Below are positions 35,527-47,880 of a DNA stretch of 64,000 nt, piece by piece. Under the pieces are notes generated by a model. That model did not search any database. It was not told the origin of the DNA and saw nothing but the letters and a program-made list of their open reading frames with translations. Each line of letters starts with the position of its first letter. Within the stretch, counting starts at the first letter, position 1. The position numbers and the translations under genes are program-made. The DNA comes from Tribonema minus (Eukaryota; Sar; Xanthophyceae; Tribonematales; Tribonemataceae): contig JAFCMP010000334.1 in NCBI GenBank assembly GCA_017506865.1, forward strand, positions 1,979,623 through 2,043,622, in the 5' to 3' direction.

Positions 35527-36573
35527 GCTGTGTGACGGCACCAGAGGACAATGGAGATGGGGATCAGCTGCGTGGGGGCTCCGGTTGCTGGCGTGAGGGG
35601 GCTCGCATGAAGGGGGGGGGGCTTGTTTCAATGCCGCATGTGTAACATGTGGCGGACACGTTGAGCACAGATGGCGCGGCAGAGGGGGCGCACGGTGGTT
35701 GATACACACGTCAGCGCTCAGCTCAGTGCTGAGCATCATCTCTGTAGGGGGCATCGGGGTTGTCAGAGACTCACGCAGGGGCTGGTTGGTGCAATGTGAG
35801 GAAAAGCAGCGGCGCTCAATGAGCATGGCGGCACTGGCGCGGCTGCTCAGTAACGTGCACTATGGCTGCCACAGCCTTGCGTTCTACATGTGAACAATCA
35901 GAGGAGACGACTGTACTGCACTGCACCTCGTTGAAGATCCTCATGCTCAGCAGGCGCGGTGTCGACGCGCATTCCAGCAGATATGCAAGCCAGGTAGGTC
36001 TTTGAAGGCACGTAATTCAGTATCGTTGGATATCGCTTCACGTGCAGCTGTTGACATGAGCTGTGCCACTCACCTTCCGCTAGGCAGCGCGCCGGCTTGG
36101 GCATCCTGCGATCAAGAGGCGTCAAATGGCATACGATAAACGTGTTGGTGCAACGCCATGTACAGTATGATGATTGCATGACGCCACTTCAATGAGAATG
36201 TGCTGCTGACGACGGTGTTCCTGCCATGGCTTCTGAGGGATGTTTGCGTTGCAGTAGAAGCTAACCATGGTGCATGCAAGTATGCCATTGCCATACACTG
36301 TTGTACTTTGAAGCGTATGTACACATGCGTACAACGTAATGCGGCCATGCCATGCTTGTGCATAGCACTCATTGAAGATGCAACGTCAACGCTCGCCGAG
36401 CCTGTGCTTCCCCCGCCCACACCGCAGCGCACACCGCTCTCCACCACACTTACAGTGTAGGCAGGATGCTTGTACTGTGGCCAGCACGCAGCAGCGTGTC
36501 ATGACCAATACATTCAAGGTCAACGTCTGTCACGGGAGTATCAGACAAGCAGCACGTATCAGTAACATTGCAC
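35527..36573 (-). other. Unresolved exons between UBL and RING parts
   Basis: Minus-strand pieces here look like small exons: 36074-36105 (DAQAGALPSG, between a GATCGCAG acceptor and GTGAGT donor) and 35927-35945 (then MRIFNE before GTGCAG), which join in phase. I could not connect them in frame to 35526 on one side or 36574 on the other. On the plus strand, a strong pyrimidine tract ends TTTGCAG at 36590 and is followed by 24 open codons to a stop at 36665. A proline-rich frame also lies at about 36370-36450. Which strand is real here is undecided. Confidence 0.35.
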
Positions 36574-39500
36574 CTTTTTCTTCTTTGCAGGACCTCGAGG
36601 ACTTGCAGCTCTGCCTCATGCAAACACTGCGCCGGATCACAATTCACATTATGGAAGCTGTATGAATGTTGAAAAACAGATGATCATACCTGCCCTGCCC
36701 CGCCTGCAGCCCCCGCTGCGCCCCCTGTATCCCCAAGTGCTTCCCGCTCAGCTTGCTGCAATGGTAAGTACAGAACAGCCGGGCACTCAGAACTGATCAT
36801 GGTTGACAGCTTGTACCAGTCATATAAGGCGCTAGCTCATATTAATGATAGGATTGATACAGTGGAGCATGGTGCCACCTCCAAGTGAAGCCACATGACA
36901 AAGTGTACTGTGATGAAAAGAGTACACAAGGTTGCAAGTTCAGAGGTTGGAGTCCAGGCGATCAGGATACACCAGTCTAGGTAGTGGGATCACCAGATAA
37001 GGTGATCTCTCTGATATGTACTATGGTTGCAAGTACATGGCACTCACATGACGGCAATGGCCACAGCGGTTCATTCCGCCAACTCATCAAGCAACTCTCA
37101 GTAGGCCACAGCACATGCACACACTTGCACATTTTCAGCGACCATGCGTAGCTCTGCAACAGGGCAAGCACAGACGTTGCAGCCCTGCCAACAAGTCTGC
37201 ACAGGATGGCTGGCCCAAACGTAGTGCTTCTACAAGACTCTTCAAACAAGTAGGCACCCTCAACAGCGTATGGTTTCAGGTGAAGTTGCAGCAGTGCACA
37301 GCAGTGCAAATGCCAGGGCTGCATGTAGAGCCCTGTGCCGATGTAGTCTACCCTCAGCGAAGGCAGCGCATACATTAGCACACCAAGTGACAGATACTGT
37401 ATATGGGGGTGCTTACTTCGACCAAGTGCACCAGGTCCTGGTGAGAAAGGATCCCTTGTAGGTACATTTGCTCCGCATCCTGTTGCGCCATGACAAGCGC
37501 CAACATCGGCATCAGCAGAAAGAAAGCACAGCCATAAGGACTTGAGCACAGGAGTGATGCACCACACGGCACGCAACACGATTGGCTTTTCACACCATGA
37601 GAGGCGAAGATGTTGACAGCGGCAGCTTGGCGACCGACACATGCATTTGTAAACAGCAAGGCAGCTATCTATAAGTACAAGAATAGAGCGCCAATCTCGG
37701 CGGCAGTGCAAACCTCCGCACTGTATGCGTGACAATGCAAATCTGCTGAGCATCTCCACTTGACCCACACACGTGACTTCATCCCAGACACCCTCATGTG
37801 GTCACAGCTTTCAAGTTCAACTTCAACTTCAACATGTTTTGCAGCAGGCGGTTACAAGTTACAAACAGTTACGCTTACGTCGCCCAGTGCGCGCGCCATC
37901 TCCCTGTCGCTTACAGCGGGCGGGCGCGGCCTCGCCGCCCCAGCCGCTAGGGGCAGGCCATCCATTCCCACGCCGAGCGCAGCACGCATCGCTTCCTCGT
38001 GGGCTCTGAAGTGGACAAAAATCATGCACAAACGGCAAGCTGATTGTATGAATTGATGAAGCGATTGTAGTTAGTGTGGTGCACCGGCAGCTCTCGACAA
38101 CAGCGTCGCTGCCACCGCTGCGGAGAAGTGAGGGAGAGATGCGTGCAGAGGCAAGGCAATGCTTCTTTGAGACATGCTCAGTAATGCAGAGTGTGATGTG
38201 TACTTGGTTGTATGGTGCACAGTAAAACAAGGCTGGCGCACATAAGCAAGCCCTGTTTCTATTGCATTGACATGGTGTTGGCAATTATAACAAGGGTCGA
38301 CCAGGGTCAATAGGGGCGCAGCGTACAAGACCTTATAATGACACCTCATGCGTTCCATGCTGGCAATAGCATTTAAAATACTATGTACACAAACTCACAT
38401 TCCAAATGAGTGGCACATGAAGCAGGAGCAGCGTCAAACAGTCAAACATCTACTTCTAGTTTGCAACCTTCCTTCGAAGCACGAAACGCAGGAAGAAGAA
38501 GCGCACCTGGTTCAGTGCAGCTTGAAGCCAAAGCGCCGACGTGCTTGATGGTGGTATGTGCACAATCAACCCGCAAACCGAAGGGGGTGCGCGGATAGTC
38601 ACATGGTGCTAATGTGCCCTAGGCAAACCCCTCCTGATAGTGGCGGACAGACGACTTACGTGCGCCGCTCTAAGCTTCAGCGAGCTGTCAAAAACCTGGC
38701 GGTCTGCACATCATCTCAGTTCCATCCCAACCCCCCATCCCACTTTGGATCACGCATCACCGCCCTTTCCATGCTACCAACATAAAAATCTATTCATCTA
38801 TAAACTTCAACTTCAACAACAGCAACTCACCTGGCAACTTCCGAGAACATGCCCCCCGCCGCGCGCGCACCCCTGCTGCTCCTGCGCCGCATCGGATCCC
38901 CCCCTTCATCATCGCCGCCCAGCAACGTCATGTACTTGCGTGCCTCCGGTGGCGGCGCCAAATCCTCCTCTTCTCCATACATGGGGGTGCCATCAGGATT
39001 CAGGCCTGCCGCCGCCAGCGACGCCGCCATCTCATCATCAATCACGCCTGCGCCGCCGCCGCCGCCGCCGCCGCCATATCCGCCGCCGCCACCACTGCCA
39101 TAGCCGCCGCCGCCGCCGCCGCCGCCGCCATAGCCGATGCCGGCGCCGCCTGCTGCGCCACTGAGTGGTGCGCCGCTGTCAGCGCCGCCATACGCGAAGC
39201 CTGCTGCTGCTGCGGGCGGCGGACTTGCTGCTGCTGATGCTGCAGCTGCTGCTGCCAGAGGCGGAGGGCTCTGTGCTGCGGCTGCTGGCAGCGGAGGGCT
39301 GGTTTTCCTGGCCATAAGGCCACCCACAGGTGGCGACAAGCTCCCTTCTGCGTCATCTGTCCTCACTACATACAGCATGTCACCGTGCTTCAACCCTAGA
39401 GAACCCAGACTGTCCGTGTCGGAGTGCGAGGGTTGCGTGTCATCGGGTTTTGTCGCCAAGAAGTGGCCCTCTTTCGTGAGTCCGTGATCTGATGTGAGTT

Positions 39501-39588
39501 TGGCCCACAGATCCGACAGCGAGCTGCTGAGGGTGATGGGCACACGGAAGGTGCCTTTGCTCGACCGTACTCTGATGATAGTAGTCAT
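36574..39588 (-). CDS. Ubiquitin-like-domain protein (UBL at N-terminus)
   Basis: Exons from high to low: 38831-39588, 37879-38005, 37417-37479, 36690-36755 and probably 36574-36626; phases 2,0,0,0. The protein starts MTTIIRVRSSKGTFRVPI and continues to SLGSLGLKHGDMLYVV, a ubiquitin-like fold most like the N-terminus of NPL4 (the p97/Cdc48 adaptor). A proline/alanine and then glycine/tyrosine-rich region follows (GYGGGG repeats), then PDGTPMYGEEEDLAPPPEA. Exon 2 has HEEAMRAALGVGMDGLP and SDREMARALGD; exon 3 reads AEQMYLQGILSHQDLVHLVE; exon 4 is QAEREALGD plus glycine. No MPN domain or NPL4 zinc finger was found, so it is not a complete NPL4. The AMRAAL and MARALG helices plus the RING gene downstream suggest a single UBL-RING protein. 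Confidence 0.65.
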
Positions 39589-40136
39589 ATGTCGCTGCGC
39601 TCGATACACACCTCTGTTGACCACTGCTTTGCTGGCTAGGAGCACCCGCTAGCCTCACAGTTGACCCTCTGAATCGAGACGAAGTCTTGACTCAGATGTG
39701 TGCCGTCTGACGATTGGGCCGCCCGACAACTACTGTAGACGGCAGATCTTTGCGGTAGCTCCCTACAGAGGCAAGGCCAACTGCTGGCGTCGGTGTCGGT
39801 GTCCTGCAATCCCAACAAAAAAAAATGGCTCGCTCTTCAAGTTTGGAAGTTGAAAGAGTGTTCTTCAGAACAGTGACAATGCCCGAGTCATCTGCTCATG
39901 TGACGCAAGGAATTGCCAATGCCGAGTGGAACATGTGTGCAACCAGATTGTGTGCAGTGAAGTAGACTGGGCCAAGTATAACAGGTCGCCACAAGCTATG
40001 CTGATTGTCAGGTACACAACCGCATTGGTGCAACATGGACAGCTCAGCAGCAGCACACTCCCAACGAGCAACAGGACCATCGCGTCAGCCCCATGTGTAC
40101 ACCGTAAAGCTCCCTCTGATCTCATTACTCGTGCAG
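39589..40136. other. Spacer, UBL gene start and lyase end
   Basis: A 548-base spacer between two minus-strand genes. It should hold the lyase 3' UTR and the UBL-gene promoter. No repeat, RNA gene or domain-bearing frame was recognised. Confidence 0.5.
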
Positions 40137-43100
40137 TCATGCTTTGTACACGACATCTGCGTAGGTGGTCATGATGGCACGCAAAGGACCACTTGGCAGA
40201 CTGCCAGCCATCCCATACATTGCTGCAGTGCCCTCGTCTTTTGCACCGCTGGCGGCTGCCGCCAACTGCTCTTTCCTGGCGATTTCCGCGCTTTCATTGA
40301 GGTCCTGTAGGAACTGCTGGGTGTTGTTGGCGGTTCGCAGCGTGAGGCACAGGTGAAGGCACGCCGGGTTCTGCAGCGCGTTCAGGCTCCAGCCCTACAA
40401 CGAGCAGCATTGCAATGCGGTGTGAGATGATGCGATTTTGCTGCAAGCGATGCCAGCGTTTAAGCAGCATTTGCGTTGTGAATTGCAAGGTGTAGTGCAT
40501 GATGGCGTCAGAGCAGTCCACCACCCAATGCTTTAATGCGTCAGGAGAGCTGCCCAATCAATGATGCGCTGAGGATGCACCTTACTTGGTGTAATTGAGT
40601 GAAAGGAGCACTTGGCGACAAGAGCCTGAGTGCAGCAGACTGGCACAATGCAGGCCCGGCAATGAGGAAACCGAAAGTTGCGATAGCTCACAGGTACTAT
40701 AGAGCAGAAGACCGACAACCTTTGGGTCAATCATTTCATTGCACGCTCCCCAAGACAAGGGACACAGCACACTGCAGCGATACTCAAGCGCGGTGCTCTG
40801 TCATTACCGCCGCAATACATGCCTCCGCTCTCAGTCATCAGGCAGATTGCAGCAGCAAGCACTGACCTTTGCAGTCATGGCGTCACCGACGCGGTAGATG
40901 TTGAGCGTCTTGCTGCCAAAGCACACAATCATGGCCTGAGGATCACCCAGCACGAATAGGTCTGGTGTGTCCGCCACGCCCTTTGCAACCTGGGTGCCAC
41001 CAGCATCAGTTGACAGCAGACGCGTGAACAGATTGAGCCAGAGCTGCTATTGTCGAGGCAAAACCCTCAAGGTAATTTCAACAGACAATATCTGATCAAC
41101 ATTGTGCAGGGTACAAGCTAAGGCACAGCACATCGGCACGAGCAATGTTGTTGCTCGAGGAATCACATGCCACAGCACATTCGTGAAAAAATTGTGGCGA
41201 CACACAACACATGTACTTTGTGGAAATACACTGGAGCGAGAGCACACAGCACACCGTGTCGTGACAAATCTGCAGTACTACTTGCATTGTGTCAGCGTCA
41301 TGGCGACGACACTGTCATTAGCGGTGAGGTCAATGCCATTGACAAGGCTGCCCCATGTATACCCGCCGCAGCTGTGGTTGTAGGGTTAAGGTTAGGGTTA
41401 GTGTGCACCTCGTTCCAATTCTGCTGACCACAGCCAAGCTTGCGTACATCCTGCGCATCAAAGGGGTCGTCCCAAAGTGAAGTTGAGTGGCGAGTCGTTG
41501 TACTCACCCGCCTGCATTCTGCATGGGAGCACGAGCACAGGCTGTCGCACACAGCAGTCGCGATCGCTCCGCATGTCGCCTCGCCTACAGTACTGCGCAC
41601 TGCAAGCAGACGCCTCACCCCCTCTCAGAAACGCGCATCTGATCTACATTAACACTCCACACTGACATCATGTAGATGCAACAACAATCATTAAAGATGT
41701 TAAATATCATTCACCTTGTGCCGGGCTTCCACGATTGCCTCGACGCCCTGGCTGTACCCCTCTTCACCCAGGCTGACCATGGACGCCCAGCACGCCGCCA
41801 CCAGGCCCCCGGGCCTGCTGCCCGCGAGCGTTGGCGTGACGTACAAGCCGCCGGTCCAGTCAGGGTAGCAGAAGTACTGCAGGGAGAAGAGGTCAGCGCA
41901 GGTGAGATGGTTGTTTACAGTGACATGAGGGATGATGAACACGGACGGCATACATAGTGAACAAGTGTTTGCGTCCTGGTCTGCGTTGCCAACGAGCAAA
42001 CCCTGCCCCCACCCCTAGGGTTGGTGCACCTAGGGCTTGAGCCCTAGCCATGAACTGGGTCAGCCGCTGCCGGGGCCCGTCGCCCAACCCCGTGGAAGGG
42101 CTGCTTCAACGTCAACTCAGCACTTCAACCTCATCGCGCAAGCACTACACACCCCTTGCCATTGCTGACAGGGACGGTGGTGTGGTGCCGTAGCTGTAAC
42201 ACGTGAGCCCGGTAGTGTGCTCCTCTCCGTGACACAGAACCACGGCAAAGTCCCGCATGCATCTATGTGAGAAGCCGCATACGACACATCACGCAAGAAG
42301 TTGCTCATCGCTCACAGACAGCCACCACCCCTTCCATCGCTGCTCCGTTCAACTTAAACATGGTGCCAACTTCAACTTCAACATATCATACCACAGCGCT
42401 CACCTGCTGCGCCCTCAGCTCCTTGCTCCGGTACAGCACGACGCTGGTCCCCTTGGACGCGTAGCCATACTTATGCGTATCGCAAGACATACTCGTCACG
42501 CCCGGCACGCCAAAGTCAAATGGCTCGATGGCGGGGGCCCACGCGGCGCCCGCCGCCGCCGCACGTCGCGCGAACGGCAGGAAGAAGCCGCCGAGGCAGC
42601 AGTCCACGTGGAGGCCGCAGCCGTGTCGAAGCGCGAGGTCCTGTGGCAGCGGAATGAATTAGAAGATCATGCAGTGTAGTGAATTTTTCAGCAGGGTGCG
42701 ATGGGGGCTTGCTGCCAGATTGAGACGTCGTTTTTGCAGGAACGCCTGCACTGTGGAACAGCGCTGTGGCTCCAGCGACAGTGCGTTTTGGACTCGCAAG
42801 CGCCAAACAGCACTTCGCGTGAATAGACACAAACTGTTGAGAGGGCTTGCGATGTGCGTCACGGTAGCTGGTCTAGACATGTTCTGCGATGGCAGTTCAA
42901 ACATTATTGCCTGACGTGCTACAGCAGCTCATTCAGGCAGGCGCCATTTCACCACTTGAGACTTGTCCGTGAGCACAAGACCTGCCATTGACAACATGCA
43001 ATAAAGAAGAGGCAGTGGTCCAGATATGGGCCTTGAAAAGCCTCAACAGCAGAGAACACTCTGATCGCACAACATTGCTCAGCTCACTGAGCAATCTGCA

Positions 43101-46100
43101 TACTGCTGCCAGTACACCATATTCAGACCAGCACATTGAGGGTTAAGGTTATGAGTGCTGTCGATTTACTGCAGGGTGCGCAACGACTGCAATCACTTGG
43201 CCAGTTTTACGCATGTTGCCTTGTATTCAGCACATGGTGGCGATAGCGTGCTGTACCGACAACTGCTATGCTAACCCTAACCCTAACCCTAACTCTAACC
43301 CTTGCCCTGACTCTGCCGACCTCGCGCAACAACGCGTGGCGCACTCACCGATAGCTGAGCAATGGGGTCGATGATGCCCTGCGGGAAGCTGGGCGCGCTG
43401 GCGTAAATCATGATGGTGTTCACAGAGAGGCTGCGCCGTATTGCGCGCACGGACACCTGCGCCGGGCACGTCACATGTACTTCAATCAGTGACGCACATG
43501 AACTTGGCATCAGTATCTATGGCGCCAAAGCGTCAGCTGGGCTGCTGGCAGAGAAGAGGGGATCGAATGTGTGGCAATCTGGGCGGGCACAGAGTCAGAG
43601 TCACTCAAGCAGTGCACAGATGTGCAAAGCTTGCGCATCGGCGCATGCTCCGTGGGCAATCCACAATCGCCTCTTTTGTGCAAGTCCTTGTGATGGGTGC
43701 GTTGCGGAAAACGCACTTCAACATGCAGCCACACAGCCAGCGAAGCAAGGAATGCCTGTGAGACGCCGTTCTGTTGCGACAAATGACTGCGGCCCCAGGT
43801 GATTGCGATGATGCAAAACAGGCTGTCTGTAACATGCTTTGGCCAGGTCGAACAAACGGCTTTGAGAGCCGCGCGTCACTGCCATTCACGCCACTGATCG
43901 AAGAAACATGTGATGCGTACAAAGCCAGTATTGCAGACCAGTGCTCAAACAAGCACATCAGTTGATAATCGGATCGCAGAGGCGGCAGGCTGGCGCTGCA
44001 ACTGACCTTGTATGTCTTTGGATCCATGGGAACCTTGATGAGCTTGATGCCCATCAGAGCACAGGCCTTCTCTATGGCGGCGTGAGCGCTGACGCAGGCC
44101 ACCACTTCGGGCGCAGTGATGCCGTGCTGCACGGCGCACAAGAGCAGCAATACGCGCTTTCAGTATGAGCCACGCAGATAAGGCGCATACGTAGGGTTTC
44201 ACGATACTCTGCGGTAGTCACACTGGTAATGGCGCGCATTGGCTTCAGACTGGCAGCATAGGTTCGCTGCACGCCGTGGCCGTGTTTTCAAGGAAGATGT
44301 GCACTGCTGCACTACAGTGTGTGTTGGGCTGTGTGCTTTTCCGCGCTGCGCCATGGACAGCAGCAGTGGTCCGCTGCCCCCGGCAATGCTATCAAGTCCA
44401 AGAGGATGTCAGGGGGGTGCAGATTCTCAACATCGTTGCCAAATGCACGGCCCTGATGATCAATCAGCAGTGCGAGTGATTGGTGACACGTTATATGCTG
44501 CACAGTGCAGGCACGGCAGCGTGCAGCACTGCTCAACACCATAGCTGTTCATGCGAAGCACACATCAAACGCGTCAGCTCTGTGGACGCATTGATTGCAC
44601 GCGTGCAGGCAATCATCACAAGCGCCAGCGCGGCAATGCCCACCTGTCTGTAGTACTGCAGATGAGACTTGGTGGCCAGGATGATGGACTCGGTGCCCCC
44701 TGAGGACAGGCTGCCACATACATTGGCATCTCCGCCGTCGAGAAGCCGTGCCGTCATGGATATCACTGCAGCGGATGAACAGATAACGCGTCGAGAGCTA
44801 CCGGCATGGTTTGTCAGTGACACCAGCATGACGCGATGATGCGTCCACCACAGTGTCAGTTGCCTGCTCCATTGTGCATCGTGACGCTCGTTGACACTGG
44901 CATGAGAGGTCAACGCCACAGTGATTGCGTGCTTGTGAATACACACTGAGAGGTTAGCAAAATAAGGCCAACGGGACGCATTCATAACACTCGTACTCTG
45001 TTGTCGTGATTGGTGATGCTCGCTGCACAAGGGAACCGCCGGCCGGTCTAGCATCATGACATATTTCGCTGCACTCTCGTTCTTCCATGTTTGCTCGCAA
45101 GCAGCATTTGAAGTGCCGTGTACGCGCTTGTGGTCACAATGTTGAAGTGCTGCCGCCACACAGGATCACAGTGCTCAGCTACACGCAAACCTACTGTACT
45201 ATACCTACCGTATAGAAGTACAAAACAGCGCAGCGCATGATGATAACATGACAACACTCGCCTTCTGCCTCGTACTGCGTGACGCTGGGCCAGATGTCCG
45301 TGTGCAGCGGGTTGGACAGGCTGAACAGGCTGCAGAGTAAAAGAGGCAGGGCGCACAAGTCCCGAGAAGGCAACAAGTTCAACAGATGACAGGAGTGGGC
45401 ATCTTGCTGCTTTGACATGGATCATTGCGGATGCGCAGCCTGCAGTGCAAACCAAACATCAGTGAGAATGGGATTGTGTGTTACATACATACCTGAATGT
45501 ACATACCTCGAAGTATACTGTTATAAGAGGCTGTCAGGCAAAGACGGCCACATTGTCGAGCCCGCCATGCCGCCTTCACAAGCTCGCCAGCTTTGAAAAA
45601 TGTGTCCGTCGCTGCGCATGAGTTGCTGTAGGCACATTCCAGTGCATGCATGAAAAATTACCATTCATGAACATCAACATAATGACGCATTCAAAGAAGT
45701 GCGCCCAGCTGTGAAGGACGTGTTGCGCGGGGCCAGCAATCAAGAATGCGCCAACGGCTGCCCCGCCTTTGAAACCTGCACAGACAGTGCCTACGGAGCA
45801 CCCCCTATGCGCAACCAAAGAGGTCACAATATGCCCATCACACTCGTTGTGTTGAGCCTCGTGCACTGTTTGACTCGTGGCAAATGACCGCAACAGCGAC
45901 GACCACGGTCATTGGTGGAAGGCACTTGCGGCTAACCACTCCTTGTCAACTCTACGATTTTCTGAATCGCTTCCGTGTAATGCACGATATGGGGGCGCGA
46001 TAAGGCAGTTGGTAACCATGAAGGAGCTCTGCAATTGACTGCCGCTGACCTGTACGCCTGGTCAAGCAGCTGCATATGCTGCCTGCCGCCGTGATAGACC

Positions 46101-47880
46101 GCGCCAGAGACGCGGCCGTTCTCCCACTTGCCATCCTGCAAGTGCAGAACAGATGGTGAGTCACATCTTGAAGTCACGTGTTGAAGTGAAAGGTTGCAGT
46201 GCTCAGGCATGTACTGATGAGCACCATCCCCTTATGAGGTGACTCATCAGAGTATTGCGAGTGCGCCTGACGCCCTGCAACTTCAACACGGACGCTGAGA
46301 CAGCACCGTTGAAAGGTGTTGATGAGAGACAGCGACAAGAGTCATTTAAGAGCTATTCAGTGCTATTCATGGCGCATGGTGGATGCTCAGGCGACGAAGA
46401 GATCATTGCCGCGCTGCACGCGAGGACGTCAAACCAGAAAAAGAGGTCGGATTGCATCCTCAAGCCACAGTGGCCATACATCACGACCGCCAGCACACAC
46501 ACCTCCTTGGCAGCAGCAGCGCTCATCTCCCGCAGTATGTCCTCCGCACCGCGCGCGCCCCGCGGCAGCGCTCGCAACCGCGTCGCCTTCGTCGCCCACT
46601 CGTGGCCCTTGATGCTGACCTCAAGCTTCCCCTCTAGGTCCGCTAGCTCCTTCGCCAGCTTCTTCGCGACAGAGGGGTGCCACGCCACCAGCTTGAAGCC
46701 CGTGTCCTTGGCCCAGGATACGCAGTCGGCGGGGCTCAGCGTGTGCAGGCGCCGTTGCGCCGGCCTGCAGTGCACGCGCGTGTACACAAGTACAGTGTCG
46801 AGGTGTTGATGTCACCAAGTAGGACAGGATGGCAGTTGCGTACCTAGGCTGGCTGGAGAGGAAAGAACGCGTGTGTCCAAGACTCCAAGATTGGATGGTG
46901 GCGTACGCCGACAGCAACGCCTGTGCCTACAGAAGGGCAGAACTTGTGCAACTTTGCAACAATCGACTTGTGCGCAAGTGCAATCAGATGTGCTGAAGCT
47001 CCCATACAGCTTCCGCAGTGCAAGTGTGTGGCGTGAGCATTACGGCGAAGAATGCGCACTGCAACAACGCTAGCTAGGCTTGCTCACATGTATGCTCTGT
47101 GCTTGTGCCTGGTCTCCGTTGTTAGAACAGCAGAGCTAGAGTTGACACACGGTGGCCTGCACTTGAAGGTTTTTCCGAGAGGGTTCGGCTGGCAATCTTC
47201 ACAGCACATGCATTGCATGTGTGATGAACGCAAATAGCACACTATGAGTCTATAAGTGGAGCAGGAGTGGTTTTGAACAATCTTTGAAGTCGAGAGTTGC
47301 CGGTGTCCTGGGGAAGCTACGCACTTGTGCACCTGGAGGTAAACAGTTGACATGCATTGCTGCTTCATGTGTTGTACTCTGTGAAGACAGGCATTGCATT
47401 TGCACACACGTACCCAATGTTGAAAAGAACCCAAAACACCAGCACCGCACCCAGCATGTCGCCAAATGCCATGCCAACTGCTCCTGGCAACATTTCGCAC
47501 AGCTGGGCAAGGATGCTGTCAGCAAAACTGCAGTTTCCTGAGTCCTGGTGTGTTATCTGCACCAGGCACAAAGAGAAGTACACAAGGGGCCAAGGTTGAG
47601 GTACACTGATGGCTTCAACACTTCAAATGAGCACTTGCTTCTGCAACACCCATGACATGGCCAGCAAATGCAGATGACATTCGACGACGACTTTGGCACT
47701 CACGCGGTACGCCGCTACGCATGCGAGCACCAAGACCAGCAGCTGTCGTCTCCAACAATTGACAATCCGCAGGAACTTCGGATTCATTGTCCCGAATCCT
47801 GTTGCCGCCAACACTACTGCAGTTGCGGCCTTCTCCAGCGGAGAAGCCTCCCGCCAAGCAGCAATGACAGGCTCCAGCAT
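40137..47880 (-). CDS. Sphingosine-1-phosphate lyase, twelve exons
   Basis: PLP-dependent ER-membrane enzyme that cleaves phosphorylated sphingoid bases to a fatty aldehyde and phosphoethanolamine. Exons high to low: 47704-47880, 47414-47544, 46503-46764, 46050-46135, 45262-45329, 44644-44765, 44007-44126, 43349-43456, 42404-42640, 41715-41876, 40867-40989 and 40137-40394. All phases close; 1854 bases, 617 residues. Exons 1 and 2 give hydrophobic segments ([28 protein letters not shown]). Diagnostic blocks follow: [94 protein letters not shown] (PLP lysine, about K415), [36 protein letters not shown] and [11 protein letters not shown]. It is closest to plant lyases. The intron after exon 5 starts GCGAGT, a GC donor. 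Confidence 0.93.
41381..41404 (+). repeat. Interstitial telomere-like TTAGGG run
   Basis: TAGGGTTAAGGTTAGGGTTAG lies in a lyase intron: degenerate TTAGGG units of plus orientation. Confidence 0.75.
43271..43301 (-). repeat. Interstitial telomere-like CCCTAA run
   Basis: CTAACCCTAACCCTAACCC followed by a diverged fourth and fifth unit, in the lyase intron just below exon 8. It is the cleanest telomere-like array in the window. A diverged TTAGGG piece lies 120 bases away at about 43138. Confidence 0.85.
45866..45976 (+). repeat. Interspersed repeat, copy C
   Basis: About 110 bases in the lyase intron between exons 4 and 5, antisense to the gene. It matches the reverse complement of copy A over almost the full length. 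Against copies A and B it lacks six bases in the GTCACCTAGAGCTCTAC stretch. Confidence 0.8.

Noticed and set aside
36574-39588. Full NPL4 assignment for the ubiquitin-like protein
   Set aside because: Only the N-terminal ubiquitin-like fold resembles NPL4; the MPN-type core is missing and the glycine-rich middle does not fit.
42000-42110. Cleaned-looking GC-rich block with CCCTAGGGTTGG as a possible transposon end
   Set aside because: No inverted partner or target-site duplication was found; it lies in a lyase intron without further support.
40137-42640. Glutamate decarboxylase as an alternative for the PLP enzyme
   Set aside because: [23 protein letters not shown] and GWSLNALQ blocks are specific to sphingosine-1-phosphate lyase.
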